A stretch of 64,000 nt of DNA from Gemmatimonadota bacterium. GTDB taxonomy: Bacteria; Gemmatimonadota; Gemmatimonadetes; Longimicrobiales; Gaopeijiaceae. The stretch spans positions 62,001-126,000 of the forward strand of contig JAJDTB010000030.1 in the NCBI GenBank assembly GCA_022827345.1, given 5' to 3'. The position numbers and the translations under genes were made by a program. A model generated the notes under the pieces. It had not been told where the DNA came from. It did not search any database and saw only the letters and a list, made by a program, of their open reading frames with translations. Of this stretch, positions 9,062 to 18,843 are shown piece by piece; the first letter of the stretch is position 1; every line of letters begins with the position of its first letter.

Positions 9062-11247
9062 GGTGTCGGTCCCTGGGGTCGGGGTGGGCGGTTGACGGGC
9101 TGCGCCTGACGGTCGCAGACCACCGTCGGTTCGGTCCCCGGAAGGTAGATTTCGTCGTAGGCATCTTCCGTCGGGCACCAACGGGAGGCCAGCGCTCCCG
9201 TCTTGTTGTCGACCCGGCGGGTGACGAGACCCCTCGGCAGCGGCCATGGTTCGGGGATGTCCAGCACCGGACCCGCACCGGCCCCCTCTCCTTCGCCGTC
9301 GTCCGCGCCCGGGGGACTGCCGTAGTATACGCGCCTCATGAAATCACCCCAAACGGGTGCCGCAAAGCCCCCGCCGGTGGCCCGCCCCACGATCGAGACC
9401 GGACGGTCCATCCCGAACCAGACGCCTGCCGCAAGGTTGGGGGTGAACCCCATGAACCAGGTATTGCTTCCCTCGTTGGTCGTGCCGGTCTTGCCCGCGG
9501 CGGGCACCTCGGGCGGCAGGCCCGCGACCAGACGCACGCCCGTGTGGCCGGTACCCGATGCGACGACGGTCTCCAGCAGGGAGACGGTCAATCGCGCGAC
9601 GAGTGGATCAAGCACGCGTGTCCGTTCGGGCTGGGGTTCCCACAGGAGTTCGCCGTCGGCGCCCTCCACCCTCACGATCGGGAACGGATGAACCCTGGTG
9701 CCGAGGTTGGCGAGCGTCGAATAGGCCGCCAGCATCTCGATCGGGATCACCTCGGCCGCTCCGATGGCGGTGGAGGGGAAGCGCTCGACCTCGGTGCGGA
9801 TGCCCAGACGCGCAGCCATCTGCCCCACCGCCTCCAACCCGACCCTCCTCCCGACCTTGATCGCCACCATGTTGATCGACCGGGCCAGCGCCGTCCGGAT
9901 CGTAATGGGGCCCATGAACTCGGGTTCGTAGTTGCTGGGCCTCCACGTCGTCCCGTCGACCTGGTCGATCACGACCGGCGCGTCGACCACCACCTCCGAG
10001 ACGGGGATCCCGCTTTCGATCGCCGCCGCGTACACGATCGGCTTGAAGGCTGACCCCGACTGCCGGCGAGCCTGGGTCGCGCGGTTGAACTTGGAGTGGA
10101 CGAAGTCCCGCCCCCCGATCATCGCCCGCACATGTCCGGTCGCCGGGTCGGTGGCGACGAACATCCCCTGCACATAGGGGATGTCGGGGATGTCGGCCGC
10201 GTCGGTGCCCGCCGCAAACTCCTCGTAGGTGGGATGGTCGAACCCTGCCCACTCCTCGACCCGTTTCCAACCGCTCTCCATGGCTGCCTGCGCCGCGGCC
10301 TGCATGTCGAGGTCCAGGGTCGTATGGATCTCAAGGCCGTCGGTATAGAGCTTGCTGCCGAATCGGTCCTGGAGTATCCCCCGGGCCCACTCGACGAAAT
10401 AGGGGGCTTGCGCCCGGGCACCTCGGGCACGCTCCAGGGGCACCGGTGCTGCCTTCCACAGGGCGGCCTCGTCTTCGGTCAGGAACCCCTCGCGGGCCAT
10501 CACGTCCAGCACCAGGTTGCGCCTGCTCACGGCGGCATCGGGGTTGTTGAACGGGCTGTATCGCTCCGGGCGGTTGGCGATCGCGGCCAGCAGCGCGCCC
10601 TCCGCCGGGTTCATGTCTACGGCGTTCTTCCCGAAGTAGCTCTGCGACGCCCTCTGAAGTCCATACCAGCCATGAGCATAGCCGATCTGGTTCACGTAGG
10701 CCTCGAGGATCTGGTCCTTGCTGTACGCGCGCTCGAGCGCCATCGCGACCTGCCACTCCTTCATCTTGCGCAGGATCCGCTTCTCGAACCCGATCCGCTC
10801 GGTCCAGATGTGCCGGGCGAGCTGCTGCGTGATCGTGCTCCCCCCCGCACCGGACAGCGACCGCGTGCGCAGGACGCCGACAGCGGCGCGGGCGATCCCC
10901 CGAAAGTCAATCCCGTTGTGCTCGTAGAAACGCCGGTCCTCGATGGCGATGAACGCCTGCGGGACGTACGCGGGCAGGCTCGCGAGAGGGACGACCGTCC
11001 GGCGCTGCTCCCCGAACTCCCACACCAGCGTCGAGTCGCGGGCGTATAGCTTGCTGGTCTGCCGGGGCTCGAATGTGTAGATCTGCGCGACGGAAGGGCA
11101 GTTGGCACAGAGGTTCCGCCAGCTACCGATCGCCAGACCGATACCGCCGGCAAACAGGAACAGGAAGACGAACCAGGCATGGCGCGGAACGCGCACCCGC
11201 CGGATCGTCTTCACCGCTGCCTTCAGAAAAGCTCTTGCTGACACCAT
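9058..11247 (-). CDS. Class A penicillin-binding protein (transglycosylase GT51 / transpeptidase)
   Basis: EDRRFYEHNGIDFRGIARA...GGSTITQQLARH (GT51), RQSGSAFKPIVYAAAIE, ARSINMVAIKV, AGKTGTTNEGSNTWFMGFTP (transpeptidase motifs). Confidence 0.95.
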   Translation of the reverse strand: MVSARAFLKAAVKTIRRVRVPRHAWFVFLFLFAGGIGLAIGSWRNLCANCPSVAQIYTFEPRQTSKLYARDSTLVWEFGEQRRTVVPLASLPAYVPQAFIAIEDRRFYEHNGIDFRGIARAAVGVLRTRSLSGAGGSTITQQLARHIWTERIGFEKRILRKMKEWQVAMALERAYSKDQILEAYVNQIGYAHGWYGLQRASQSYFGKNAVDMNPAEGALLAAIANRPERYSPFNNPDAAVSRRNLVLDVMAREGFLTEDEAALWKAAPVPLERARGARAQAPYFVEWARGILQDRFGSKLYTDGLEIHTTLDLDMQAAAQAAMESGWKRVEEWAGFDHPTYEEFAAGTDAADIPDIPYVQGMFVATDPATGHVRAMIGGRDFVHSKFNRATQARRQSGSAFKPIVYAAAIESGIPVSEVVVDAPVVIDQVDGTTWRPSNYEPEFMGPITIRTALARSINMVAIKVGRRVGLEAVGQMAARLGIRTEVERFPSTAIGAAEVIPIEMLAAYSTLANLGTRVHPFPIVRVEGADGELLWEPQPERTRVLDPLVARLTVSLLETVVASGTGHTGVRLVAGLPPEVPAAGKTGTTNEGSNTWFMGFTPNLAAGVWFGMDRPVSIVGRATGGGFAAPVWGDFMRRVYYGSPPGADDGEGEGAGAGPVLDIPEPWPLPRGLVTRRVDNKTGALASRWCPTEDAYDEIYLPGTEPTVVCDRQAQPVNRPPRPQGPTP

Positions 11248-11314
11248 GCCCTTGGTCTGTCCGGAGGCTTCAGATCCATCATCAATCTAGCACCTTTGGA
11301 GGGAGGAGTTCTCC

Positions 11315-12529
11315 TTGACCCCGTCCCTCCGGACGGGCAAGCTATTACGCGCCGCGGCAGTGCGGCTCGACAGCCCCGAGGCGCACGCGATACCCATATC
11401 TCCTTCCGACGAGGCAAGGGCCCTGATCCGTTGCAGCGAAGTTGTCGTACGCTCTCTGACGGGCGGCTATCCAGTTCGTGTCGGGCATGGAGCGCGGCGC
11501 CTGCTTCCGGCGGCGGTGGCTGCGGCGTCTCCGTCCGGGAGGTGCGCCCTGATCTCGGACGAGCGCGTGGCGGGGCTGTGGTACGACCGGGTCGCCGAGC
11601 CGCTCGAGCGCGAAGGGGTCGACGTGGTGCCCGCGTTCTTCCAGGAGGGCGAGGCCAACAAGACGCGCGCGACCTGGGCGCGACTGACCGATGTCCTGAT
11701 GAAGGCGGCCCTCGGGCGCGACTGTTGCGTCGTGTCGCTGGGGGGCGGTGTGGTGGGGGACGTGGCGGGGTTCGTGGCGGCGACGTTCATGCGCGGGGTG
11801 CCGTTCATCCAGGTGCCCACCACCACCCTGGCCATGATCGATGCCTCGGTCGGAGGGAAGACCGGCGTGGATCACCCGGCGGGGAAGAACCTGGTCGGCG
11901 CTTTTCACGCACCGCGCGAGGTGCTGGCCGATCCGGCATTCCTGACGACGCTCGACCGGGATCTGCGGGCGGAGGGATACGCCGAAGCGGTCAAGCACGG
12001 GGCGATTCTGGACGCCGAATACGCGGATTGGCTCGCGGCATGCGCGGGGGCCCTGCTGGATGGCGACGGCGACACGGTCGAGCGGGCCGTGGTGCGGTCG
12101 GTGCAAATCAAGGCCGAAGTCGTCTCGGGCGACGAGTTCGAAGCCGGGCATCGCCAGATCCTCAACTTCGGGCACACCGTCGGGCACGCGCTCGAGCTCG
12201 ACACGGGGTACGCGCTTCCGCACGGGCACGCCGTCGCAGTGGGCATGGTGGCGGAGGCCAGGATCGGCGAGGCGCTGGGGATCACGGCGGACGGCACGGC
12301 CGAGGCGGTCCGCGCTATGGTTGCGGCCTTCGGACTTCCGGATCGACACCGCTCCCTGGGCCGAGCCAAACGGCTGGCCGGGTTGATGGCGAGAGACAAG
12401 AAAACCCGTTCCGGAATCGTAAACATGGTGAGACTGGAGGCATTGGGTCGAACCGCCGCCGGCGACAAAACGACGGTTCCCATCCCGGAGGCGGAGCTGA
12501 TCAGCACCCTGAAACGTCTGTTTCGGTGA
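11315..12529 (+). CDS. aroB: 3-dehydroquinate synthase
   Basis: VVSLGGGVVGDVAGFVAATFMRGVPFIQVPTTTLAMIDASVGGKTGVDHPAGKNLVGAFHAP...ILNFGHTVGHALE. N-terminus may start further downstream. Confidence 0.95.
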   Translation: MTPSLRTGKLLRAAAVRLDSPEAHAIPISPSDEARALIRCSEVVVRSLTGGYPVRVGHGARRLLPAAVAAASPSGRCALISDERVAGLWYDRVAEPLEREGVDVVPAFFQEGEANKTRATWARLTDVLMKAALGRDCCVVSLGGGVVGDVAGFVAATFMRGVPFIQVPTTTLAMIDASVGGKTGVDHPAGKNLVGAFHAPREVLADPAFLTTLDRDLRAEGYAEAVKHGAILDAEYADWLAACAGALLDGDGDTVERAVVRSVQIKAEVVSGDEFEAGHRQILNFGHTVGHALELDTGYALPHGHAVAVGMVAEARIGEALGITADGTAEAVRAMVAAFGLPDRHRSLGRAKRLAGLMARDKKTRSGIVNMVRLEALGRTAAGDKTTVPIPEAELISTLKRLFR

Positions 12530-12634
12530 TGACGTCCGGATTGGCGCGCACACGTTTGACTACCGGCGCCCAAGCGGCGAAGATTGGCGGGAAACGACCC
12601 ACCCGCCGCGCCGTGACGCCTGGCTGGAGGATGA

Positions 12635-14257
12635 ATGGCGCTTCTTGAGCGCATCCACGACCTGACAATTCCGTCGGCACTGACCCAACGAGCCACCCGC
12701 GACCCCGGAGCTCCCTTCCTGCTCGGAGGCGACGCTGCCCTGACCTACGCCGAGGCCGACAGCCAGTCCGAGGCGCTGGCGGCGTCGCTGGCGAATCTGG
12801 GGGTCGAGGCCGGGGATCGGATCGCCCTGGTCCTCCCGGCGTGCACGGAGTTCGCCGTCACTGTCTTTGCCGCGGCCAAGCTGGGCGCGACGATCGTTCC
12901 GCTCAATCCACGGCTCACCATGGCCGAGTTGCGGTACATGCTGCGCCATTCGGGGGCGGCGTTCGCGGTCACGGCCGAAAACGCATTCGGGAACGACTAC
13001 CTGCAGCTGTTCGAGGATCTGTTGGAAGAACTCCCAGACCTCAGATACGTCGTTACCGTCGGTGAGGAGGACCTCTGGTACGACGACCAGATCTTCCAGT
13101 GGGAGGACATGCTGTCCGCGGGAAGCGGCCGCGACTTCAGCGCCGAGCCCCCGGACCCCGGCGACGTCTTCGCGATCGCGTATACGGAGGGGACGACCGG
13201 CAAGCCGAAGGGGGTCGAGCTCACGCAGCGCAACCTGCTTTGCGCCGCCGGGGCCACGACCGCGGCCGCGGGCCTCACATCGGAGGACGTCGTGGTCGGG
13301 GTCGACGCCCTGTTTCACGTCTTCGGCCTGGGTCCGGGGCTGCTCGGCGCGGTGCTGGGGGGCGCGAGCCTGGTGCTCATGGACGGCGTGAACGCAGCGG
13401 ACACCCTCGACCTCGCGGACCGCTTCGGGGCGACCGTGCACTACGGCGTGCCCACGCTCTTCGCGAAGGAGCTGCCCGAGATCGCACGGCGCGGCCGTCC
13501 TCCCGGGTCGATCCGCCTGTGCCTGGCCGCCGGAGCCCCGCTGAAGGACGACCTTGCCCGGCGCATCGAGGACGCATACGGCGTCCCCGTGCTCATCGCC
13601 TACTCGCTCTCGGAGACGGCCTCGACCCTCTCCCTGACCCGCCCGGACGACCCCCCGGACAAGCGGATCTTCACCGTCGGCCGCCCCATCGGCGACACGA
13701 TGGTGCGGGTGACCGAGGACGACGGAACCGAATTGCCGCCGGAGAGCGTAGGCGAGATCCGCGTGCGCGGCCCGGGTGTAATGCGCGGGTATTACAGGCA
13801 GCCGAGGCGAACCGCGGCGGCCATGGACCCGGAGGGCTACCTGCGGACCGGCGACCTGGGCATGGTCGACGAGGACGGATACCTCCACCTCGTGGGACGG
13901 CGCGAGGACGTGGTCATTCGCGGCGGATTCAACGTGCACCCAAGGGAGGTGGAGGACCGGATCTCGGCTCATCCGGCGGTCGAAGAGGCGGCGATCGTGG
14001 GTGTCCCCGACGAGATTCTGGGCGAGGCGGTCTGCGCCTGTGTGGTGCGCGAGGAGGGCGGCGTGGTCACCGCGAGGGAGATTCGGGACTGGTGCTCCGG
14101 GACGCTGGCCGACTACAAGGTGCCGGATCTTGTTACCTTCATGGATGACCTCCCCCTGACCGGTACCGGCAAGGTGTGGCGCCAGGAACTGGCCCGCCGC
14201 GTCTCCGCGGAGCATTCGGACGCGGTCGAGGTGGAGCGCGAAGACCCGCAGGACTGA
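12635..14257 (+). CDS. AMP-dependent synthetase / acyl-CoA ligase
   Basis: [20 protein letters not shown] (P-loop), GYLRTGDLGMVDEDGYLHLVGRREDVVIRGGFNVHPREVE, TGTGKVWRQEL. Confidence 0.92.
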   Translation: MALLERIHDLTIPSALTQRATRDPGAPFLLGGDAALTYAEADSQSEALAASLANLGVEAGDRIALVLPACTEFAVTVFAAAKLGATIVPLNPRLTMAELRYMLRHSGAAFAVTAENAFGNDYLQLFEDLLEELPDLRYVVTVGEEDLWYDDQIFQWEDMLSAGSGRDFSAEPPDPGDVFAIAYTEGTTGKPKGVELTQRNLLCAAGATTAAAGLTSEDVVVGVDALFHVFGLGPGLLGAVLGGASLVLMDGVNAADTLDLADRFGATVHYGVPTLFAKELPEIARRGRPPGSIRLCLAAGAPLKDDLARRIEDAYGVPVLIAYSLSETASTLSLTRPDDPPDKRIFTVGRPIGDTMVRVTEDDGTELPPESVGEIRVRGPGVMRGYYRQPRRTAAAMDPEGYLRTGDLGMVDEDGYLHLVGRREDVVIRGGFNVHPREVEDRISAHPAVEEAAIVGVPDEILGEAVCACVVREEGGVVTAREIRDWCSGTLADYKVPDLVTFMDDLPLTGTGKVWRQELARRVSAEHSDAVEVEREDPQD

Positions 14258-14264
14258 AGACAGA

Positions 14265-16007
14265 ATGGTCAATCCCTATATGAAGGTCCCCCACGCCGAA
14301 CCCGGCAGGCCGGTCGCCCCGGAAGCCCCGAACGCGGCGCTGCTCATCGACTTCGACAACGTCACGATGGGCATGCGCAGCGATCTCGCGAAGGAGCTCA
14401 AACACCTTCTCGATTCCGACATCATCAAGGGGAAGGTGACGGTCCAGAGGGCCTACGCGGACTGGCGCCGCTATCCCCAGTACATCGTACCGCTCTCCGA
14501 AGCCTCGATCGATCTCATCTTCGCCCCGGCCTACGGCAGCTCCAAGAAGAACGCGACCGATATCCGGATGGCGATCGACGGCATCGAGCTGGTCTTCATC
14601 CGGCCCGAGATCGGAACGTTCATCCTCCTCACGGGCGACTCCGACTTCTCCAGCCTGGTGCTGAAGCTCAAGGAATACGGGAAGTACGTCGTCGGGATCG
14701 GCATCCAGGAGTCGAGTTCGGACATTCTGGTGCAGAACTGCGACGAGTACTACTCCTACACCGCCCTGACCGGGCTCCACAAGGCCACCGGCGACGGCCC
14801 CGCGACCCCAGACGCCTGGGAGTGCGTGGAGGAAGCCGTCGGCCGCATGGCCTCCCGGGGGGACGTGATGCGCTCCGACCGGCTCAAGCAGGTCATCATG
14901 GAGCTGGCGCCCGGGTTCGACGAGCGCAGCCTGGGGTTCAAGAACTTCTCCAAGTTCCTCGTCGAGGCGGCGAACAAGGGGCTGGTGAACATCCAGCGTG
15001 GCGAGAACGGCCAGTACAAGGTCGCTCCGCGGGGTGGCGCGCCAGCCGGTGCCGACAGCCGCGCGACGGCCGCTGCGGAGCCCGCGGGGAACGGCGAGCA
15101 AAAGCCGGCCAGGGGCCGGAGGGGATCCCAGGCGCGGCGCGCGCCCGCGGAGCGAAAGGCAAAGGACGGCAGGAAGAAGACCGCGCCGGCAAGCACGCAG
15201 GAAGCGGCGGTGCGAGAGCCCGCGGCCAGGCCCGATCCCGCCCCCGCGCTGAAGCTGCTTGTGCGGGCGGTGAACGAGATGGGCGGCAGCGACGGGCGGG
15301 CCGCCCGGGACTCCGATGTCAAGCGGAAGATGCTGGCCATCGATCGGGGCTTCAACGAGAGTGCCTTCGGGTTCGGGAAGTTCAGCAAGTTCCTGCTGCA
15401 CGCGGAGGAACAGGGGGCGATCGAGCTCAAGCGCGGGAAGGGGGGGAGCTTCGGCATTGTCGTCGCGTCCCGGGCCGCCGATCCCGCACCAACCGCCTTG
15501 GACGCAAGAGCGCTGGGACTGCCGACCACGGAGAGCTCGATCAAGAGCTATCTGGCGCACCGTTACAAGGGCGTCGGCATCAAGACCGCCGAGCGCCTGG
15601 TGGATCATTTCGGGGCGAGTGTCTTCGAGGTGATGCAGAACCAGCCGGAGCGGGTAAAACAGGTGCTTTTCAAGGCACGGGCCGAAAGCGTGCTCGCCAA
15701 CTGGGCCGGAGACTACAAGAGGAGGAGTGCCGCGCTGGCGAAGCAGGCGCGGGCCTCGCAGCCGGCCGGGCAGGGCAAGGCAAACACGGACTCCCCGGCG
15801 CGGACCGGTGAGGGTGCGGCCAGCCGCGGTCAGCGTGAAGGTTCCCCGGGGCGGCGGACCGGATCCCGTGGGGGTACACGGCCGAACCGGAGTTCGGAAT
15901 CCTCCACCGTCGCCGGCAGCGAGGGTGAGGAGGCAGCAGCCACCGAGGCTGCGCCGGTCAAGACGGGGCTTCGCGGGCTCTTTCCCTGGGGTCGCCGGTC
16001 ACGTTAG
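14265..16007 (+). CDS. NYN-domain (PIN-like RNase fold) protein with two OST-HTH/LOTUS-like domains and a helix-hairpin-helix-like segment
   Basis: AALLIDFDNVTMG...ADWRRYPQY...FILLTGDSDFSSLVLKLKEYGKYVVGIG (NYN/LabA); two LOTUS-like repeats (LKQVIMELAPGFDERSLGFKNFSKFLVEAANKGLVNI and VKRKMLAIDRGFNESAFGFGKFSKFLLHAEEQGAIEL); then GVGIKTAERLVDHFGASVFEVM (HhH-like); basic tail. Confidence 0.85.
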   Translation: MVNPYMKVPHAEPGRPVAPEAPNAALLIDFDNVTMGMRSDLAKELKHLLDSDIIKGKVTVQRAYADWRRYPQYIVPLSEASIDLIFAPAYGSSKKNATDIRMAIDGIELVFIRPEIGTFILLTGDSDFSSLVLKLKEYGKYVVGIGIQESSSDILVQNCDEYYSYTALTGLHKATGDGPATPDAWECVEEAVGRMASRGDVMRSDRLKQVIMELAPGFDERSLGFKNFSKFLVEAANKGLVNIQRGENGQYKVAPRGGAPAGADSRATAAAEPAGNGEQKPARGRRGSQARRAPAERKAKDGRKKTAPASTQEAAVREPAARPDPAPALKLLVRAVNEMGGSDGRAARDSDVKRKMLAIDRGFNESAFGFGKFSKFLLHAEEQGAIELKRGKGGSFGIVVASRAADPAPTALDARALGLPTTESSIKSYLAHRYKGVGIKTAERLVDHFGASVFEVMQNQPERVKQVLFKARAESVLANWAGDYKRRSAALAKQARASQPAGQGKANTDSPARTGEGAASRGQREGSPGRRTGSRGGTRPNRSSESSTVAGSEGEEAAATEAAPVKTGLRGLFPWGRRSR

Positions 16008-16014
16008 CCGCGCG

Positions 16015-16629
16015 GTGACGGTGGCTGAGGACCAACGGTCCGGGGCGGACCCCTGGCTCCGCGGTCATCTCGCCGGCGATGCCGCCACCGTGGCTCGCCG
16101 CCTTCTCGGAACCGCGATCCTGTCCGCTGTCGACGGCCTCGAGACCCGGGGCGTCATCGTCGAAACCGAGGCCTATACCGGCCTTGAAGACCCGGCAAGC
16201 CACGCCCACGCGTCCCGGCGGCGCACTCCCCGCAACGACGCGATGTTCTCGGCCCGCGGCACCCTGTACGTCTACATCTCCTACGGGATCCACCATTGCA
16301 TCAACGTCGTGACCGGCGAGGAGGGGGATCCGGCCGCCGTTCTGATTCGCGCGCTGGAGCCGGTGAGCGGACTGGACGTCATGGCGGCGCGGCGGGGACG
16401 CGAGCGCGACCTGTGCAACGGGCCCGGGCGCCTGGCGCAGGCCCTCGGGATCACCATGCAGCACAACCATCACGATCTCGCGCGGCCGCCGATCCGGCTT
16501 CAGCCGGGAGAACCGGTCCCGGATGCGGAGGTGGGCACCAGCGGCCGCATCGGAGTTTCCCGCGCCGCGGATTGGCCGCTGAGGTTCTTCATCAAGGGCC
16601 ATTCGGCAGTCAAGCCGCCGAGGTGGTAA
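16015..16629 (+). CDS. DNA-3-methyladenine glycosylase (AAG/MPG family)
   Basis: VARRLLGTAIL...GVIVETEAYTGLEDPASHA...RTPRNDAMFSARGTLYVYISYGIHHCINVVTG...LCNGPGRLAQALGIT; GTG start proposed at 16015. Confidence 0.9.
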   Translation: MTVAEDQRSGADPWLRGHLAGDAATVARRLLGTAILSAVDGLETRGVIVETEAYTGLEDPASHAHASRRRTPRNDAMFSARGTLYVYISYGIHHCINVVTGEEGDPAAVLIRALEPVSGLDVMAARRGRERDLCNGPGRLAQALGITMQHNHHDLARPPIRLQPGEPVPDAEVGTSGRIGVSRAADWPLRFFIKGHSAVKPPRW

Positions 16630-16638
16630 CTTATATCC

Positions 16639-18051
16639 ATGAGCGACCCGACCTGGATTACTCTGCTTCCCCCCCTCCTCGCAATCGGTCTGGCGATCGG
16701 CACGCGCCAGGTCTACCTGTCCCTTGCGGGCGGGATCTGGCTGGGGTGCGTCATCCTTCTGGATTGGAGCGTGGCGGCGGGATTGGCGGAGACGATCGAG
16801 TCGACCGTGCGCGTGCTGGGGGACGACTACGATGCCAGGGTGATCATGTTCACACTGGTGATCGGCGCGCTGATCGCGACGCTGTCGTCGTCCGGGGGCG
16901 TGGCGGGCTTCGTGGGCTGGCTGGAGCGCAACCGCTGGGTGACCAACGCGCGGCGGTCCCAGCTGCTGGCCTGGCTCATCGGGGTGGGCATCTTCATCGA
17001 GTCGAACATCACGGTGCTCGTCGCCGGGTCCGTCTCGCGGCCGCTCTTCGACCGCTACCGCATATCGCGCGAGAAGCTGGCCTACCTGATCGACTCCACC
17101 AGCGCCCCGATCTGCATCCTCATCCCGCTCAATGCCTGGGGCGCCACGATCCTGGGCCTTCTGAACGAGCAGGGCGTGGATCAGCCCCTCGGCGTTTTCG
17201 TGCGCTCCATCGCCTTCAACTTCTATTCGTTTGCGGCGGTCATCCTCGCGCTGGCGGTCGTTCTGGCGAAGCTGGACTGGGGCCCCATGAAGCACGCGGA
17301 GGCCCGAGCGGCGAAGGGTGAGGTGCTTGCTCCCGGAGCCACTCCCATGATGGACGAGGGTATGCTCAGCCACGACGAGGAGACGGCGATCCCGCCGCGG
17401 GCCGTGAACATGTTCGTTCCCGTCCTCGTCCTCGTGGCCGCGATGCCGCTGGGGCTCTGGATCACCGGGGGCGGCGACCTGAGAGAGGGTGACGGGGCGA
17501 CATCCGTGCTGTGGGCGTCGCTCGCCGGCCTCGCGGCGGCGTGGATCCTCCTGTTGGCCCAGCGCGCGTACTCCATCGACAAGCTGGTGCGGATCGCCCT
17601 GCGGGGGGCGGGCGGCCTCGTCCCCCTGGCGCTCATCCTGCTCCTTGCCCTCGCCCTGGGCGACGTGACCAGCAAGCTGGGTACCGGAATGTACGTGGCA
17701 GGGGTCGTCGAGGGATCGCTTGCCCCGGCGGTCTTCCTGCCGCTGGTCTTCGTCGTGTCCTCCGCGATCGCCTTCTCGATCGGATCGAGCTGGGGCACCT
17801 TCGCCATCATGATCCCCATCGTGGTCCCGGCGGCCGCGGCGCTGGGGCTGGATCTGGCCCCCTTCCTGGCGGCCGCGCTGTCGGGAGGCATCTTCGGCGA
17901 TCACTGCTCCCCCATCAGCGACACCACCGTGATATCTTCGATGGCGGCCGCCACCGATCACGTCGACCATGTGCGGACGCAGCTGCCCTACGCGCTCGCG
18001 GGCGGCGCCGTTGCGACCGTCTGTTTTGCCGTGGCCGGTGCCTTCCTGTAG
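16639..18051 (+). CDS. Na+/H+ antiporter NhaC-family protein
   Basis: Polytopic. ...GIFIESNITVLVAGSVSRPLFDRYRISREKLAYLIDSTSAPICILIPLNAWGATI...SSWGTFAIMIPI...GGIFGDHCSPISDTTVISSMAAATDHVDHV. Confidence 0.9.
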   Translation: MSDPTWITLLPPLLAIGLAIGTRQVYLSLAGGIWLGCVILLDWSVAAGLAETIESTVRVLGDDYDARVIMFTLVIGALIATLSSSGGVAGFVGWLERNRWVTNARRSQLLAWLIGVGIFIESNITVLVAGSVSRPLFDRYRISREKLAYLIDSTSAPICILIPLNAWGATILGLLNEQGVDQPLGVFVRSIAFNFYSFAAVILALAVVLAKLDWGPMKHAEARAAKGEVLAPGATPMMDEGMLSHDEETAIPPRAVNMFVPVLVLVAAMPLGLWITGGGDLREGDGATSVLWASLAGLAAAWILLLAQRAYSIDKLVRIALRGAGGLVPLALILLLALALGDVTSKLGTGMYVAGVVEGSLAPAVFLPLVFVVSSAIAFSIGSSWGTFAIMIPIVVPAAAALGLDLAPFLAAALSGGIFGDHCSPISDTTVISSMAAATDHVDHVRTQLPYALAGGAVATVCFAVAGAFL

Positions 18052-18093
18052 AGCCGGGGCGGCGACAACCGTGTTGATCAGTCGAGGAGAGCC

Positions 18094-18843
18094 GTGAACA
18101 TCACCGTGTGCGTGAAGCGCGTCCCCGATACCGCGACCCGGATCCGGATCGCGGAGGGCGGTCGCGGCATTATGCAGGACGGCGTGAAGTACGTCCTCAG
18201 CCCATACGACGAGTTCGCCGTCGAGGCGGCGCTGCAGCTCGTCGAGGCGGCGGGCGGGGGAGAGGTCACCCTGCTCAGCTACGGACCGCCGGCAACCGCG
18301 GAGACGTTGCGCTCCGGGCTGGCCCTGGGTGCCCACCGGGCCGTGCTGCTGACGGGCGAGCCGGACATGGACGGATGGGCGACCGCCCAGGTTCTGGCCT
18401 CGGAGCTGGCAGGGAGCGACGACGCCCTCGTGCTCTTCGGCATCAAGGCGGTGGACGACGACCAGCAGCAGGTGGGTCCCATGGTGGCCGAGCTGCTCGG
18501 TCGCCCGTGCGCGACCGCCGTGGCGGCGATGGATGTCGAGGGGGGCGTGGCGACCTGCCGCCGGGCCGTCGAGGGCGGGCAGGAGGTCGTCGAAATGGAC
18601 CTGCCGGCCGCGGCGACGGTGACCAAGGGGCGGTATGAGCCGCGCTACGCGTCGCTCCGCGGCATCATGATGGCGAAACGCAAGCCGCTGGTGGAGAAGC
18701 CGGCTCCGGAGGTCGAATCCGGGCTCGCGCTGGAGGCGCTGACGTATCCTCCGGAGCGTCCGGAAGGGCGGATCGTGGGCGAGGGCGTCGAAGCCGCGGG
18801 CGAGCTTGTGCGCCTGCTCAGGGAGGAGGCCAGGGTACTCTGA
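18094..18843 (+). CDS. etfB: Electron transfer flavoprotein beta subunit
   Basis: MNITVCVKRVPDTATRIRIAEGGRGI...LSPYDEFAVEAALQL...LFGIKAVDDDQQQVGPMVAELLGRP. Confidence 0.93.
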   Translation: MNITVCVKRVPDTATRIRIAEGGRGIMQDGVKYVLSPYDEFAVEAALQLVEAAGGGEVTLLSYGPPATAETLRSGLALGAHRAVLLTGEPDMDGWATAQVLASELAGSDDALVLFGIKAVDDDQQQVGPMVAELLGRPCATAVAAMDVEGGVATCRRAVEGGQEVVEMDLPAAATVTKGRYEPRYASLRGIMMAKRKPLVEKPAPEVESGLALEALTYPPERPEGRIVGEGVEAAGELVRLLREEARVL

